A DNA stretch of 64,000 nucleotides from assembly GCA_050874665.1 (NCBI GenBank), contig JBNMLC010000004.1:99188-163187 (forward strand), in the 5' to 3' direction. The notes under the pieces are model-generated. The model saw only the letters and a program-made list of their open reading frames with translations, had not been told where the DNA came from and made no database searches. The position numbers were made by a program, and so were the translations under genes. Position 1 is the first letter of the stretch; every line of letters begins with the position of its first letter. Below are positions 8,594 through 17,309 of this stretch, in pieces. The DNA is from RUG11237 sp050874665. GTDB lineage: Bacteria > Bacillota > Clostridia > Lachnospirales > Lachnospiraceae.

Positions 8594-9967
8594 TTATTTT
8601 CCCATACAAAACTTAGAAAATATTTCGTTAACCAAATCTTCTTCTACCTCTTCACCAATAATATAGCCTAACGCTGCATAAGCACTCATCAAATCTATCG
8701 AATAAAAATCTTCAGGCATATTATTTTCTATACTCTGTTCTACCATTTGCAGGCTTCTTAGTGCCTGTTCTAATAGATTTTTATGTCGAAGATTTGTTAT
8801 CATAATATCTTCATTAAAGTTAATTTCACCCTGAAGAAACATTTCTTTTACTTTTTCTGCAATCTTATCTATCCCAACATTTTTTCTTGCCGAAATAGAT
8901 ATTACCTCACTGCCGGTTCTCTCTTGCATTTCTCTTTCTGTAATTACAGAAGTTAAATCCATTTTATTCAATAACACAAGAGATTTCTTATCACGTAACA
9001 GCGCACAGATTTCTTCATCGTTGATATCAAGTGGTTTGGAAGCATCCACCACATACATGATAAAGTCAGCTTCTTTGGCATAATCTTTTGCTTTTTCTAC
9101 ACCAATTTTTTCTACCACATCTTTGGTATCACGTATTCCGGCTGTATCCATAATCACTAACTTTATTTCACCTAAATTAACGCTTTCTTCTAAGACATCT
9201 CTGGTAGTTCCCTCAATATCGGTAACTATCGCTCTTTCCTCACCTAAAAGTACATTTAAAAGAGAGGATTTTCCGGCATTTGGTTTTCCCAGTATTACTG
9301 TCTTAATTCCCTCTTTGATTATCTTTCCATTTTCAGAAGATGCAATTAAACTCGAAATTTCTTTTTCTAAGTCTTTGACTGTAACGCTTAATTTTTCGCT
9401 GTAACCTGTAATATCTATATGCTCCGGATCGTCTAATGCTGATTCTATAAATGCAATTTCATATATTATCTTTTCCCGGCAGTCCTTTATTTTTTCAAAT
9501 AAATTTCCCTTTAACTGATTCAGAGAATTTTTATAGGCATACTCTGATTTTGAATGAATCAGATCCATAACTGCTTCTGCTCTTGATAAGTCCATTTTTC
9601 CGTTTAGAAATCCACGTTTTGAAAACTCCCCCGGTTCTGCCATTCTTGCTCCATGTTTTAAGACAGTTTCTAAAACTTTCTGCACAATAAAAAGACCACC
9701 GTGGCAATTAATTTCCACCGTATCTTCTCCTGTATAAGTTTTCGGAGCACGCATCACTGATACCATAACCTCATCTACTAATTTTTCATCATCATAAATA
9801 TATCCATAATGAATGGTATGTGATTGTGCCTTTGAAAGTATTTTATTTGTTTTACTTCTATATATTCGATCTATAACTGAAAAAGCCTCACTGCCACTGA
9901 CTCTTACAATACCGATTCCGGAATTTGTCATTCCTGTGGCAATGGCTGCTATCGTATCCTGATTCAT
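8594..9967 (-). CDS. mnmE: tRNA modification GTPase MnmE
   Basis: MnmE (TrmE) is a GTPase that partners MnmG in modifying U34 of tRNAs; it needs a folate-derived one-carbon unit. The N-terminal folate-binding domain starts MNQDTIAAIATG and includes the conserved GEFSKRGFLNGKMDLS region. The inserted G domain has P-loop GKPNAGKSSLLN, switch TTRD, DTAG and the NKMD specificity motif. The protein ends FCMGK, the invariant C-terminal CxGK whose Cys is required for activity. AAAGGAAAG precedes the ATG. In many relatives the gene directly follows jag; here about 4 kb of other genes intervene. Confidence 0.97.
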   Translation of the reverse strand: MNQDTIAAIATGMTNSGIGIVRVSGSEAFSVIDRIYRSKTNKILSKAQSHTIHYGYIYDDEKLVDEVMVSVMRAPKTYTGEDTVEINCHGGLFIVQKVLETVLKHGARMAEPGEFSKRGFLNGKMDLSRAEAVMDLIHSKSEYAYKNSLNQLKGNLFEKIKDCREKIIYEIAFIESALDDPEHIDITGYSEKLSVTVKDLEKEISSLIASSENGKIIKEGIKTVILGKPNAGKSSLLNVLLGEERAIVTDIEGTTRDVLEESVNLGEIKLVIMDTAGIRDTKDVVEKIGVEKAKDYAKEADFIMYVVDASKPLDINDEEICALLRDKKSLVLLNKMDLTSVITEREMQERTGSEVISISARKNVGIDKIAEKVKEMFLQGEINFNEDIMITNLRHKNLLEQALRSLQMVEQSIENNMPEDFYSIDLMSAYAALGYIIGEEVEEDLVNEIFSKFCMGK

Positions 9968-10047
9968 ACTCTTTCCTTTCTAAATTAACATATTTTAATT
10001 TAGCACATTATTCATGGGAAAACAATAATAAATTCACCTCAAATTAT

Positions 10048-10076
10048 TTGACCAAACCTGTTTTCTCCTTTATAAT
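10048..10076 (+). promoter_or_regulatory. Sigma-A promoter of mtnN
   Basis: TTGACC (10048-10053) and a perfect TATAAT (10071-10076) are spaced by 17 bases, about 55 bases upstream of the mtnN start in the divergent mnmE/mtnN gap. Confidence 0.75.
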
Positions 10077-10131
10077 ATCCTATATTAACACTAATTTCAA
10101 CTTTATCACATAGATAGAAAGGAAGGAATGA

Positions 10132-10830
10132 ATGAAAAAAATAGGAATTATCGGTGCTATGGACGAAGAAGTTGCCGGTTTAAAAAAGGAAATGACCGTT
10201 TCTTCTACTTCATCCATAGCTTCCATGGAATTTTTGGAAGGTACTCTTTTAGGAAAAGAAGTGGTTATTGTCAGAAGTGGTATTGGTAAAGTAAATGCTG
10301 CTGTATGTGCTGAAATATTAGCGGGTATTTTTAAAGTAGATGCAATTATTAATACCGGTATTGCCGGTTCTCTGAATGCAAAAATTGATATCGGAGATAT
10401 TGTCATTTCCTCTGATGTACTTCATCATGACATGGACGCCACCGGTTTTGGATATGCTTTAGGACAAATTCCAAGAATGGCTGTTCTTTCTTTTACAGCA
10501 GACAATACTTTAATTCAGACTGCAAAAGATGTATGTCAAAAAGTAAATCCGGAAATCCACACTCACATTGGCCGTATTGTGAGCGGGGATCAATTTATTT
10601 CTGATCAACAGGTAAAAGAAAAGATTCTAACAAATTTCGAAGGCTATTGTACCGAAATGGAAGGTGCTGCCATTGCTCAGACAGCTTATCTAAATAATAT
10701 TCCTTTTGTTATCTTAAGAGCTATTTCTGATAAAGCTGATAACAGTGCCACCGTAGATTATCCAACCTTTGAAAAAAAGGCTATTGAACATTCTGTGAAT
10801 CTGGTAAAGGGAATGTTAAACCAATTGTAA
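10132..10830 (+). CDS. mtnN: 5'-methylthioadenosine/S-adenosylhomocysteine nucleosidase
   Basis: MtnN (Pfs) cleaves the glycosidic bond of methylthioadenosine, S-adenosylhomocysteine and 5'-deoxyadenosine, releasing adenine and recycling by-products of SAM-dependent reactions. The 232-residue length is standard. The N-terminus reads IGIIGAMDEEV with the conserved Glu, the phosphorylase-family segment VVRSGIGKVNAA is present, and the substrate-binding TEMEGAAIAQ and the catalytic Asp in RAISDKAD are intact. It has its own consensus promoter and is flanked by convergent terminators, so it is a single-gene unit. It is one of the genes separating jag from mnmE. Confidence 0.96.
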   Translation: MKKIGIIGAMDEEVAGLKKEMTVSSTSSIASMEFLEGTLLGKEVVIVRSGIGKVNAAVCAEILAGIFKVDAIINTGIAGSLNAKIDIGDIVISSDVLHHDMDATGFGYALGQIPRMAVLSFTADNTLIQTAKDVCQKVNPEIHTHIGRIVSGDQFISDQQVKEKILTNFEGYCTEMEGAAIAQTAYLNNIPFVILRAISDKADNSATVDYPTFEKKAIEHSVNLVKGMLNQL

Positions 10831-10845
10831 CCATTCCTTTTTTAT

Positions 10846-10880
10846 AAAAAGCTAACGCCCCAACAGACGTTAGCTTTTTT
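10846..10880. terminator. Bidirectional terminator (mtnN / chemoreceptor)
   Basis: A 12-bp perfect stem (AAAAAGCTAACG, 10846-10857, with its complement at 10869-10880) ends in a T run on the plus strand and an A run on the other side. It serves both convergent genes. Confidence 0.9.
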
Positions 10881-10889
10881 GTTTTTCGT

Positions 10890-12623
10890 TTATATTTTTT
10901 TAAATATTTCTGTTTCTTTCTTCAATACTCCTGCTATTTCTTGATTTTCATTCATGCGAATGCTGATATTATCAATGTCACTTACAAGAATCTGCGTATT
11001 TTCGGCGGCTCCGGTAACTCCGGCAACACCTTCTTCTATAGCTTTCGTAATACCGTCAATAGATGCCGCAATTCCATCCATTACACCTTTTAAATTGTCT
11101 GTTTTTACAGCAAACTCATCCATAACGCCTTCAATATAAGTGGCATTTTGTTTATATTCACTTCCTGCTGTTACAAAAGATTCAAATTCCGGAAGAATGG
11201 AATCATTCATATAAGTTACTAAATCATTTGCATGATTTGCCAGATTATGTACTGCTGTTATAACAACGCCATTAATCTGCTGAATGTTATTTGCTGCCTC
11301 ACGACTGGCAAATGCAAGCTGACTGATTTCATCTGCCACAACTGCAAAACCTTTTCCTGCTTCTCCTGCTCTCGCAGCTTCAATTGATGCATTTAGTGCT
11401 AACAGGTTGGTCTGGCTTGCAATATTAAGTATATCATTTGTCAGGTTATTAACTTGATTTACACTGTCACTTTCTTCAATCGCTTTGTTTAATACTTCAA
11501 GAATTTCATTTACCTTTATTTCTGTGGATTCCATATTCATACGTGCTGTATTTTCCATATTTTCAGCATGCTCTTTCATTTCTTTAGAATACCTGTTAAT
11601 ATTTGAAGTCTTTTCAGCAATTTGATTTACCTCATCTTTTACATTGCCTGTATTATTATTAATCACAGATGCATTCGCAGATACCTCTTCCATTGTTGCT
11701 GCAAGCTCCTCTGTTAAAGCGGATAAATCAGATACACTGTTATTTGATGTCTTAACGCTTTCCATTACCTCTGAAACAACTACTTCCATTTTCTGAGAAT
11801 TACTTACAATCATACGAAAAATACTTTCCAGTTTGTCCATGAATATATTAAATCCATTTCCTAATGCTGCTATCTCATCATGATAGAAAACTTTAACTCT
11901 CTTAGACAAATCAGCTTCCTTATTATCAATATCCTTGATAATTTGTGAAATCTGCTTTTCCGTAGTTTTAATTGGCTGAATAATAAGCTTTGTTACACCA
12001 ATGACACACACAGTAAGTACTATTATAATAATGGCTATATTTATTGCATTGACAGTAAATGCACTCTTATATACCTGTTTTAACTGCGTACGGGCATTTT
12101 CTACACCTACATTAGATGTTTCTTCTAATATTTTAATGTTTTCCTGCATAGCAGCAGCACTGGAGGCTAATTCATTATTTGCACATGCATAGGCTGCATC
12201 TTTATCTCCATTTGCACTGTACGCCATTACATTAATCATAGCGTGTTTCATTGTATCATAATTTGCCAACATATCCTGATATGCCTGAAGATCACTATCT
12301 GTAACATTTTTTTCGTAATCTGCCATTTTCTGTTCCAATTCAGTTTGGCCTTCTCGAATATTTGCTACAATATCTATCATCGTTTGAGAATCTACTGCAA
12401 TGATATGTGATAATGCTTCATTATGAAGATTTTTTATTTTTATCTGAATATCTCCCAGGTCTGAGTTTGCCGGCATATAAACGTCAACGATTTTTGTTGC
12501 ATCGTTGTTTACTTTACTCACATTATGCAATGACATCAGATTAGAAATTATAGATACAATTCCAAGTACAATAACAGGTGCCATAATATATAGCTTTATA
12601 CTAAATTTTCTGTCTTTTTTCAT
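10890..12623 (-). CDS. Methyl-accepting chemotaxis protein with four-helix-bundle sensor
   Basis: This is a classical transmembrane chemoreceptor of 577 residues. It has an N-terminal membrane segment (about 11-32), an extracytoplasmic 4HB_MCP-type helical ligand domain of about 160 residues, a second membrane segment (about 190-213), a HAMP domain (LIIQPIKTTEKQI onward) and a long cytoplasmic signalling domain with the tip LNASIEAARAGEAGKGFAVV. GGGGGAA precedes the start. Only 19 bp separate it from the upstream solute-binding lipoprotein gene on the same strand, so the two are almost certainly co-transcribed. This suggests that the receptor reads the loaded binding protein instead of, or as well as, a free ligand. 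Confidence 0.92.
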   Translation of the reverse strand: MKKDRKFSIKLYIMAPVIVLGIVSIISNLMSLHNVSKVNNDATKIVDVYMPANSDLGDIQIKIKNLHNEALSHIIAVDSQTMIDIVANIREGQTELEQKMADYEKNVTDSDLQAYQDMLANYDTMKHAMINVMAYSANGDKDAAYACANNELASSAAAMQENIKILEETSNVGVENARTQLKQVYKSAFTVNAINIAIIIIVLTVCVIGVTKLIIQPIKTTEKQISQIIKDIDNKEADLSKRVKVFYHDEIAALGNGFNIFMDKLESIFRMIVSNSQKMEVVVSEVMESVKTSNNSVSDLSALTEELAATMEEVSANASVINNNTGNVKDEVNQIAEKTSNINRYSKEMKEHAENMENTARMNMESTEIKVNEILEVLNKAIEESDSVNQVNNLTNDILNIASQTNLLALNASIEAARAGEAGKGFAVVADEISQLAFASREAANNIQQINGVVITAVHNLANHANDLVTYMNDSILPEFESFVTAGSEYKQNATYIEGVMDEFAVKTDNLKGVMDGIAASIDGITKAIEEGVAGVTGAAENTQILVSDIDNISIRMNENQEIAGVLKKETEIFKKI

Positions 12624-12642
12624 ACCAAATTCCCCCTAATCT

Positions 12643-13905
12643 TTAATTTGCTGCAGATGCTGTAATAGCTGCTACAGTTTCATCCAATAGCTCCTGCAAT
12701 ACAACATTTTGACTTCCAGATGCCATTGTAATACCATATTGCTGCATTGGCTCCCAATATTTACTACTTACCCGCTGAAGCTTTGCAAATTCTGCCTGTG
12801 CTAAAACAGCTTTAATTGCAGGATCACTTTGTACCTCATCTGTATTAGATGCATTAATATTAGAAGGTCCCAATCCTCTTTTTGTAAAACGTAATGTCTG
12901 ATTTTCTTCATTTGTCAGCCAGTCTGCTAATTTCAAACTCCAATCCTTATGTTTTGAATACGCATTGACACCTACCATTTTATATCCATTAAAGGAAGCC
13001 ATCTGAACCTGCTGTCCAGCACAAGTATACGTTGGTAATTTAACTGCAGCATAATTTTTTCCCCAGGCTTCTTTTAAACTGTTTGCACTCCATACACCGC
13101 TAATACCTGCTGCTACAGTTCCATTCTTTGCCCCTTCGACAAGACCTGCATCTGCTGTATTTAAAAATCCCGGATGTAGTGCTATCTGCTGCATTGCTAA
13201 AGCAATATCAAGACCTTTTATCGTACCCTCCGTTGCATTCCAATTGCAATTCATGGTAACGCCATCATCATTCATTTCCAAATTCAGTCCTGTGTTTCCA
13301 AAGAAAGCAAATAAATAATAACCACTAGTCCAATCCATAGTAACTTTTTTATTTGCAGCCGCAGCTACATTCAACATCTGGTCTAAGCTTGCTACATCTG
13401 CCTCTGAAAAAACACTTTTATCATAATACATAAAATATCCATTATCTGCTGTCATCGGATAGGCATATATAGTATCATTTACAGTGGCTGCTGTTACAGC
13501 TCCTTCCATATTTGCCTTTTTTACTTCTTCTGCCTGATCGATTGGTGTCAAAGCTCCGCCTGCCACCATTTGTAATAATTGATCATCTGCAAAGGAGAAC
13601 ACATCTGCTCCATTCGTAACATCAGTTAACAGCGTATTTCTACAATCTGCTTCCTCTACAGGCTCAATGGTAATGTCAAACTCTGCTTCCCCTGCATATT
13701 TTGACTTAAAAGCTTCTACCATTTCTGATAACAATTCCTGGTCATCTGTTGCGCCCCATACTTTTAAAGAAACAACACCCTCCGATGCTGTTTCTTCTTG
13801 TGTTGTCTGATTTTCTTCAGATTGTTGCTGACTTTTCCCGCATCCTGTAAGCAACATCCCCATTGTTGCTACAGAAAGCATAAGTGCAATTACTTTTCTC
13901 TTCAT
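12643..13905 (-). CDS. Extracellular solute-binding lipoprotein (family 1, sugar-type)
   Basis: This is a periplasmic-type binding protein tethered to the outer face of the membrane by a lipid. The signal peptide ends in a lipobox, MLLTGC with Cys22, followed by a Gln/Ser/Glu-rich linker. The mature part has the look of the SBP_bac_1 family used for oligosaccharides: VSLKVWGATDDQEL, then a hinge region, and the closing segment KDWSLKLADWLTNEENQ with the RGLGPSN motif. The start at 13905 (MKRKVI) is chosen over an upstream ATG from AAAGGA spaced nine bases. No permease or ATPase genes are adjacent; the only partner is the chemoreceptor gene directly downstream, so its role may be sensing. The ligand is unknown, possibly a glycan. 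Confidence 0.88.
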   Translation of the reverse strand: MKRKVIALMLSVATMGMLLTGCGKSQQQSEENQTTQEETASEGVVSLKVWGATDDQELLSEMVEAFKSKYAGEAEFDITIEPVEEADCRNTLLTDVTNGADVFSFADDQLLQMVAGGALTPIDQAEEVKKANMEGAVTAATVNDTIYAYPMTADNGYFMYYDKSVFSEADVASLDQMLNVAAAANKKVTMDWTSGYYLFAFFGNTGLNLEMNDDGVTMNCNWNATEGTIKGLDIALAMQQIALHPGFLNTADAGLVEGAKNGTVAAGISGVWSANSLKEAWGKNYAAVKLPTYTCAGQQVQMASFNGYKMVGVNAYSKHKDWSLKLADWLTNEENQTLRFTKRGLGPSNINASNTDEVQSDPAIKAVLAQAEFAKLQRVSSKYWEPMQQYGITMASGSQNVVLQELLDETVAAITASAAN

Positions 13906-14019
13906 TTCATTACATCCTTTCTTCCATTTATTTTTCAGGCACTCCCACATCATTCTTTTAATGTCTATATATCGGACAGAATATGTTTATTCTTTACATC
14001 TTTTTTTCTGCAAAATAAA

Positions 14020-14056
14020 GGAAAAGCCAACGCTTAAAATATACGTTAGCTTTTCC
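14020..14056 (-). terminator. Terminator of the rpmH-jag operon
   Basis: Downstream of jag on the minus strand, a 13-bp stem (arms 14020-14032 and 14044-14056, with one G-U pair, core AAAAGCTAACG) is followed by TTTATTTT. The core is nearly the same as in the terminator at 10846-10880. Confidence 0.8.
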
Positions 14057-14083
14057 TATATAGTTACGTCATTAACGCACTAT

Positions 14084-14707
14084 TTATTTTTTCAACGCAA
14101 TCACTACATGACGGTAAGGTTCTTCTCCTTCGCTGTAGGTGCTTACATATTTATCATTTTGCAAAGCTGAATGAATGATACGTCTTTCATATGCATTCAT
14201 AGGTTCTAATGTAACCGGCTTTTTCGTACGTTTTACCTTATAAGCCAAATTTTTGGCAAGATTTTCTACCGTTTCTCTTCTGCGTTTTCTATAGTTCTCT
14301 GTATCCATCTTCACATGAATATATTCTTCTGTATCCTTATTTGCTACAATACTTACCAGATACTGAATGGCATCCAATGTTTGTCCTCTTTTGCCTATTA
14401 AAATCCCCATATCCGTACCTTTTAATTCAATATCCATATTTCTTGATGCTTCATCGTATGTTAGTTCTACTACAACTTCCATATTCATGGCATGGAACAT
14501 TTCATCTAAAAAAGAACGAACCTTATCTTCTAATGTTTCTTTCTTTCTTGCTTTAATAATTGCTTTTTTACTATTAATCCCTAAAAATCCTGTACTCCCT
14601 TTTTCAATGACTTCATACTCTAATTGTTCACTACTCACCCCGAGCTTAATAAGAGCTTCTGTAATTGCATCATCTACTGTTTTTGCTGAAATCTGGATAA
14701 ACTCCAT
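14084..14707 (-). CDS. jag: RNA-binding protein Jag/KhpB
   Basis: Jag (KhpB, EloR) is an RNA-binding protein that with KhpA affects cell elongation and post-transcriptional control. The 207 residues show the N-terminal Jag domain (VDDAITEALIKLGV, then the KGSTGFLGINSKKA motif), a KH domain with the GXXG-type loop ILIGKRGQTLDAIQYL, and a C-terminal R3H domain (NAYERRIIHSAL, with the conserved Arg and His). The gene lies 12 bp after yidC at the end of the rpmH operon and is followed by a terminator, so here it is not linked to mnmE. Confidence 0.95.
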   Translation of the reverse strand: MEFIQISAKTVDDAITEALIKLGVSSEQLEYEVIEKGSTGFLGINSKKAIIKARKKETLEDKVRSFLDEMFHAMNMEVVVELTYDEASRNMDIELKGTDMGILIGKRGQTLDAIQYLVSIVANKDTEEYIHVKMDTENYRKRRRETVENLAKNLAYKVKRTKKPVTLEPMNAYERRIIHSALQNDKYVSTYSEGEEPYRHVVIALKK

Positions 14708-14719
14708 TTTTTCTACCCC

Positions 14720-15970
14720 CTATTTTTTATTCTTCTCGTCAAACTTCCTTACCATATTAGCTTTTGCCGCTATACTATCCGGGTTTGCCGAAGCCTTTTT
14801 ATAGTACTCATTTGCCTTACGCAACTGTTCTTCTTTTTCTTTCTGGGATAATCCCGAAGATTCCATTGCTTTTGTATTCATTTTCGCTGCTTCTGCTAAT
14901 GCTCTTTCTGTAAAACTTTCTTTTTTCTTTTTCTTTCCGGCTTTTTCTATATTTTTTCTAATTTCTTCATCAAAATCAATTTTTTCAATATGTTTATTCG
15001 TAATTACTTGGATTACTGATCTTACTACCGGACCGGCAACCCAGTAAAGTCCAACACCTACCGGCAATGTATAACAGAAAAATGCAGACATAATCGGCAT
15101 TGTGTAATTCATCATTTTCATAGAAGACATCATTGGATTATCTTCCTGACCTTCCATCTGTGGCTGAGGCATTAACTTAATATTAATTAACTGCGTAACT
15201 GCTGCAAGCACAGGAATTGCGATTGCTCCTATGACAAGAGCATAAGAACCTGTTTTAATAGCCTCTGAAATAATATGTGATGGAGAATTTAAAATACTGA
15301 TTCCTAAAAAGTTATTATATTGTCCTAAATTCTCCACTGTAGACGTAATATCATTTGCCAGACTTGGAAATTTTTCAGTTAAAGCTGCCCAGTCACTATC
15401 GTTAAATTTATATAAAACATCGATAAACGTATTAGATAGTGTATAATCTGATTTTGCAAATCCCTTGCCTGAACCAATTTCCTGTATATAAGCAGTTCCA
15501 CCTTCTGTTGCCATTAATTTAACAACAAGACCCTCATAAACTGCCTTTATTTTTGTTACATATGCAGGAATATTATAAATTACACGGTACAAACCGTACA
15601 TAACCGGCAAAGTAATAAATAACTGTAAACAGCTTCCTGTCGGAGATGTTCCATATTTTTCATAAACTGCCTTCGTTTCTTCATTCATACGCATCATAGA
15701 TTCATTGTCTCTTTTATTTGCGTACTTTTTCTGAATTGCCTGTAATTCAGGATTCATTTTTGCAGAAAGTTTTGAAAATTTCTGCTGCTTGATGGTTAAT
15801 GGCATCATTAACAAATAAATAATAATTGTAAAAAGAATAATGGCAACCCCTACATTCGGTATACCAATTTTGTACAAAACTTCAAAAATACCATTCATTA
15901 AAAAACCTAACAGCTTCGCTACAGGTCCAATAATAAAAGTTGAATTTTGCGTCATTAAAATACCAGTCAA
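14720..15970 (-). CDS. yidC: Membrane protein insertase YidC
   Basis: YidC/Oxa1-family insertase placing proteins in the cytoplasmic membrane with or without SecYEG. It has the five-helix core: an N-terminal helix, the long amphipathic hairpin (KQQKFSKLSAKMNPELQAIQ), and later helices including LQLFITLPVMYGLYRVIY and the NYTMPIMSAFFCYTLPVGVGLYW block. The hairpin-to-helix segment carries the conserved PLTIKQQK motif. At 416 residues it is longer than SpoIIIJ because of an extended extracytoplasmic loop (about 135-240) and a lysine-rich C-terminal tail typical of clostridial forms. The start is TTG at 15970: AAGGAGG lies seven bases before it. The next in-frame ATG is five codons on, without such a site. 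Confidence 0.95.
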   Translation of the reverse strand: MTGILMTQNSTFIIGPVAKLLGFLMNGIFEVLYKIGIPNVGVAIILFTIIIYLLMMPLTIKQQKFSKLSAKMNPELQAIQKKYANKRDNESMMRMNEETKAVYEKYGTSPTGSCLQLFITLPVMYGLYRVIYNIPAYVTKIKAVYEGLVVKLMATEGGTAYIQEIGSGKGFAKSDYTLSNTFIDVLYKFNDSDWAALTEKFPSLANDITSTVENLGQYNNFLGISILNSPSHIISEAIKTGSYALVIGAIAIPVLAAVTQLINIKLMPQPQMEGQEDNPMMSSMKMMNYTMPIMSAFFCYTLPVGVGLYWVAGPVVRSVIQVITNKHIEKIDFDEEIRKNIEKAGKKKKKESFTERALAEAAKMNTKAMESSGLSQKEKEEQLRKANEYYKKASANPDSIAAKANMVRKFDEKNKK

Positions 15971-15984
15971 CTTTTTTCCTCCTT

Positions 15985-16194
15985 CTATGGAACCGGATCG
16001 TATCCACCCTTTGAAAATGGATTACATCTTACTATTCTCCATGCAGCAAGTATTCCGCCCTTAACTGCACCATATTTTTCAACCGCTTCTAACCCATAAG
16101 TAGAACAGGTTGGAAAATAAGGACACTTTGTCCTTTTCATCGGAGAAATATATTTTCTATATAATTTAATCATGAAGATTAATACTTTTTTCAT
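15985..16194 (-). CDS. yidD: Membrane protein insertion efficiency factor YidD
   Basis: A small (69-residue) membrane-associated protein that assists YidC-dependent insertion. The family pattern is complete: an N-terminal amphipathic helix (LIFMIKLYRKYISP), the Cys-containing CPYFPTCSTYGLEAV motif, and the RIVRCNPFSKGGYDPVP end. Its start overlaps the end of rnpA by 29 bases, the usual translational coupling in the rpmH-rnpA-yidD-yidC block. Confidence 0.95.
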   Translation of the reverse strand: MKKVLIFMIKLYRKYISPMKRTKCPYFPTCSTYGLEAVEKYGAVKGGILAAWRIVRCNPFSKGGYDPVP

Positions 16195-16537
16195 TTTTCA
16201 CATCTTTCCTTACATTTTGTAATTTTGCAATATGCAACAATGCACTTTCCATATCAAAGTAAGTAATTTCCTTTGCACTTACCCTGGCTACCACAACAAA
16301 ATCATAGCCTTGCTCAAATTTTTCTTCATTTAAACGATAACTTTCTCTAATCAGTCGGGTTACTCTATGTCTTACTACACTATTCCCAACCTTTTTGCTT
16401 ACAGAAATTCCTAGACGATTTCTGTCTGTATCATTTTTTTTCTTATACATTACCAGATACCGGTTTGCCAAAGACTTACCGTTTTTATAAACAATCTGAA
16501 AATCGTTTCTTTTTTTTAATGATTCCGTAAATAACAT
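16166..16537 (-). CDS. rnpA: Ribonuclease P protein component
   Basis: RnpA is the protein subunit that helps the RNase P RNA cleave the 5' leader from pre-tRNAs. The signature LGISVSKKVGNSVVRHRVTR matches the RNR-containing RNA-binding helix of the family. I take the ATG at 16537 (MLFTESL) as the start, because AAAGGA lies about eight bases before it; an ATG nine codons further upstream lacks a ribosome site. It lies between rpmH and yidD, with which it overlaps. Confidence 0.95.
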   Translation of the reverse strand: MLFTESLKKRNDFQIVYKNGKSLANRYLVMYKKKNDTDRNRLGISVSKKVGNSVVRHRVTRLIRESYRLNEEKFEQGYDFVVVARVSAKEITYFDMESALLHIAKLQNVRKDVKNEKSINLHD

Positions 16538-16623
16538 TTTAGCGGTCCTTTCTATCGCAGGCACAAATTTTTATAAATTCTTAATTGCTTAATTATAGAA
16601 GAAAAGACCACATAAAATGCGGC

Positions 16624-16758
16624 CTACGCTGATAATTGCTTTCTTCCTTTTGCTCTTCTTGCAGCTAAAACTTTTCTTCCGCCTGGTGTACTCATTCTGC
16701 TTCTGAAACCATGAACTTTGCTTCTAGATCTTTTCTTAGGCTGAAATGTCATTTTCAT
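16624..16758 (-). CDS. rpmH: 50S ribosomal protein L34
   Basis: A 44-residue, very basic ribosomal protein. On the minus strand it reads MKMTFQPKKRSRSKVHGFRS and continues to the conserved end AKGRKQLSA. GGAGG lies ten bases before the ATG at 16758; the extra MK before the canonical MTFQPKK is common in clostridia. It is the first gene of the leftward operon from the origin and has a near-consensus promoter about 40 bases upstream. Confidence 0.97.
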   Translation of the reverse strand: MKMTFQPKKRSRSKVHGFRSRMSTPGGRKVLAARRAKGRKQLSA

Positions 16759-16799
16759 ATCGATTGCACCTCCTTACCCTGTTAAAAAACATCACTCCA

Positions 16800-16828
16800 A
16801 TTATATGCATAATCAGCTCCTAAGTCAA
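16800..16828 (-). promoter_or_regulatory. Near-consensus promoter of the rpmH operon
   Basis: On the minus strand TTGACT (16823-16828) and TATAAT (16800-16805) are spaced by 17 bases, with TATGCA preceding the -10. It drives rpmH-rnpA-yidD-yidC-jag away from the origin. Confidence 0.85.
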
Positions 16829-17309
16829 GCAAATCCTTTATTTTTATAAAATTTTTAATTATTAGTATTCACACCCTGTGAAAATTGGTCAGTTAATTTG
16901 TGTAAAACTCCACAAAATCAAAAAAAATTTTAATTGATGTGAACATCCTCATCCACTTTATCCACAAGTTGTTAACAAAATGTGGATAAGTGTTGGTAAA
17001 TTGTGTTTAAACCATTTAATAACTCAAAAAATTTGCTTATTTTATGCTGTTTTCCACTATGTTGATTACTTTTTCGCACTTATTCACATGAATCCTCACC
17101 TCAACTTGAAATTATGCCCCTGTTTGTGTATAAAGCACATAAAATCACTCCCTTTTCACAACTTTTTCCACACTCAGGTTAAAGTTTGTTATTGCGAAAT
17201 TAAATCTAATAGTATAATATAGAGTAGATGAATTGTTTTTATCTGTGAGTAATGGACAAAATTGCATCATAACACGAGAAATTTGAAGAAATGGAAGTAG
17301 GAAACATAA
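16829..17309. other. oriC: Replication origin region (oriC, dnaA-upstream part)
   Basis: The non-coding stretch between rpmH and dnaA is very AT-rich and carries DnaA boxes. Two perfect copies of TTATCCACA occur as an inverted pair: 16958-16966 on the plus strand and 16981-16989 on the minus strand. Single-mismatch boxes are TTATTCACA (17080-17088) and TTTTCCACA (17164-17172). A putative dnaA -10 TATAAT is at 17213-17218, but I could not find a convincing -35. The switch in gene direction here also marks an origin. Whether unwinding occurs here or in the dnaA-dnaN gap cannot be seen. Confidence 0.88.
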
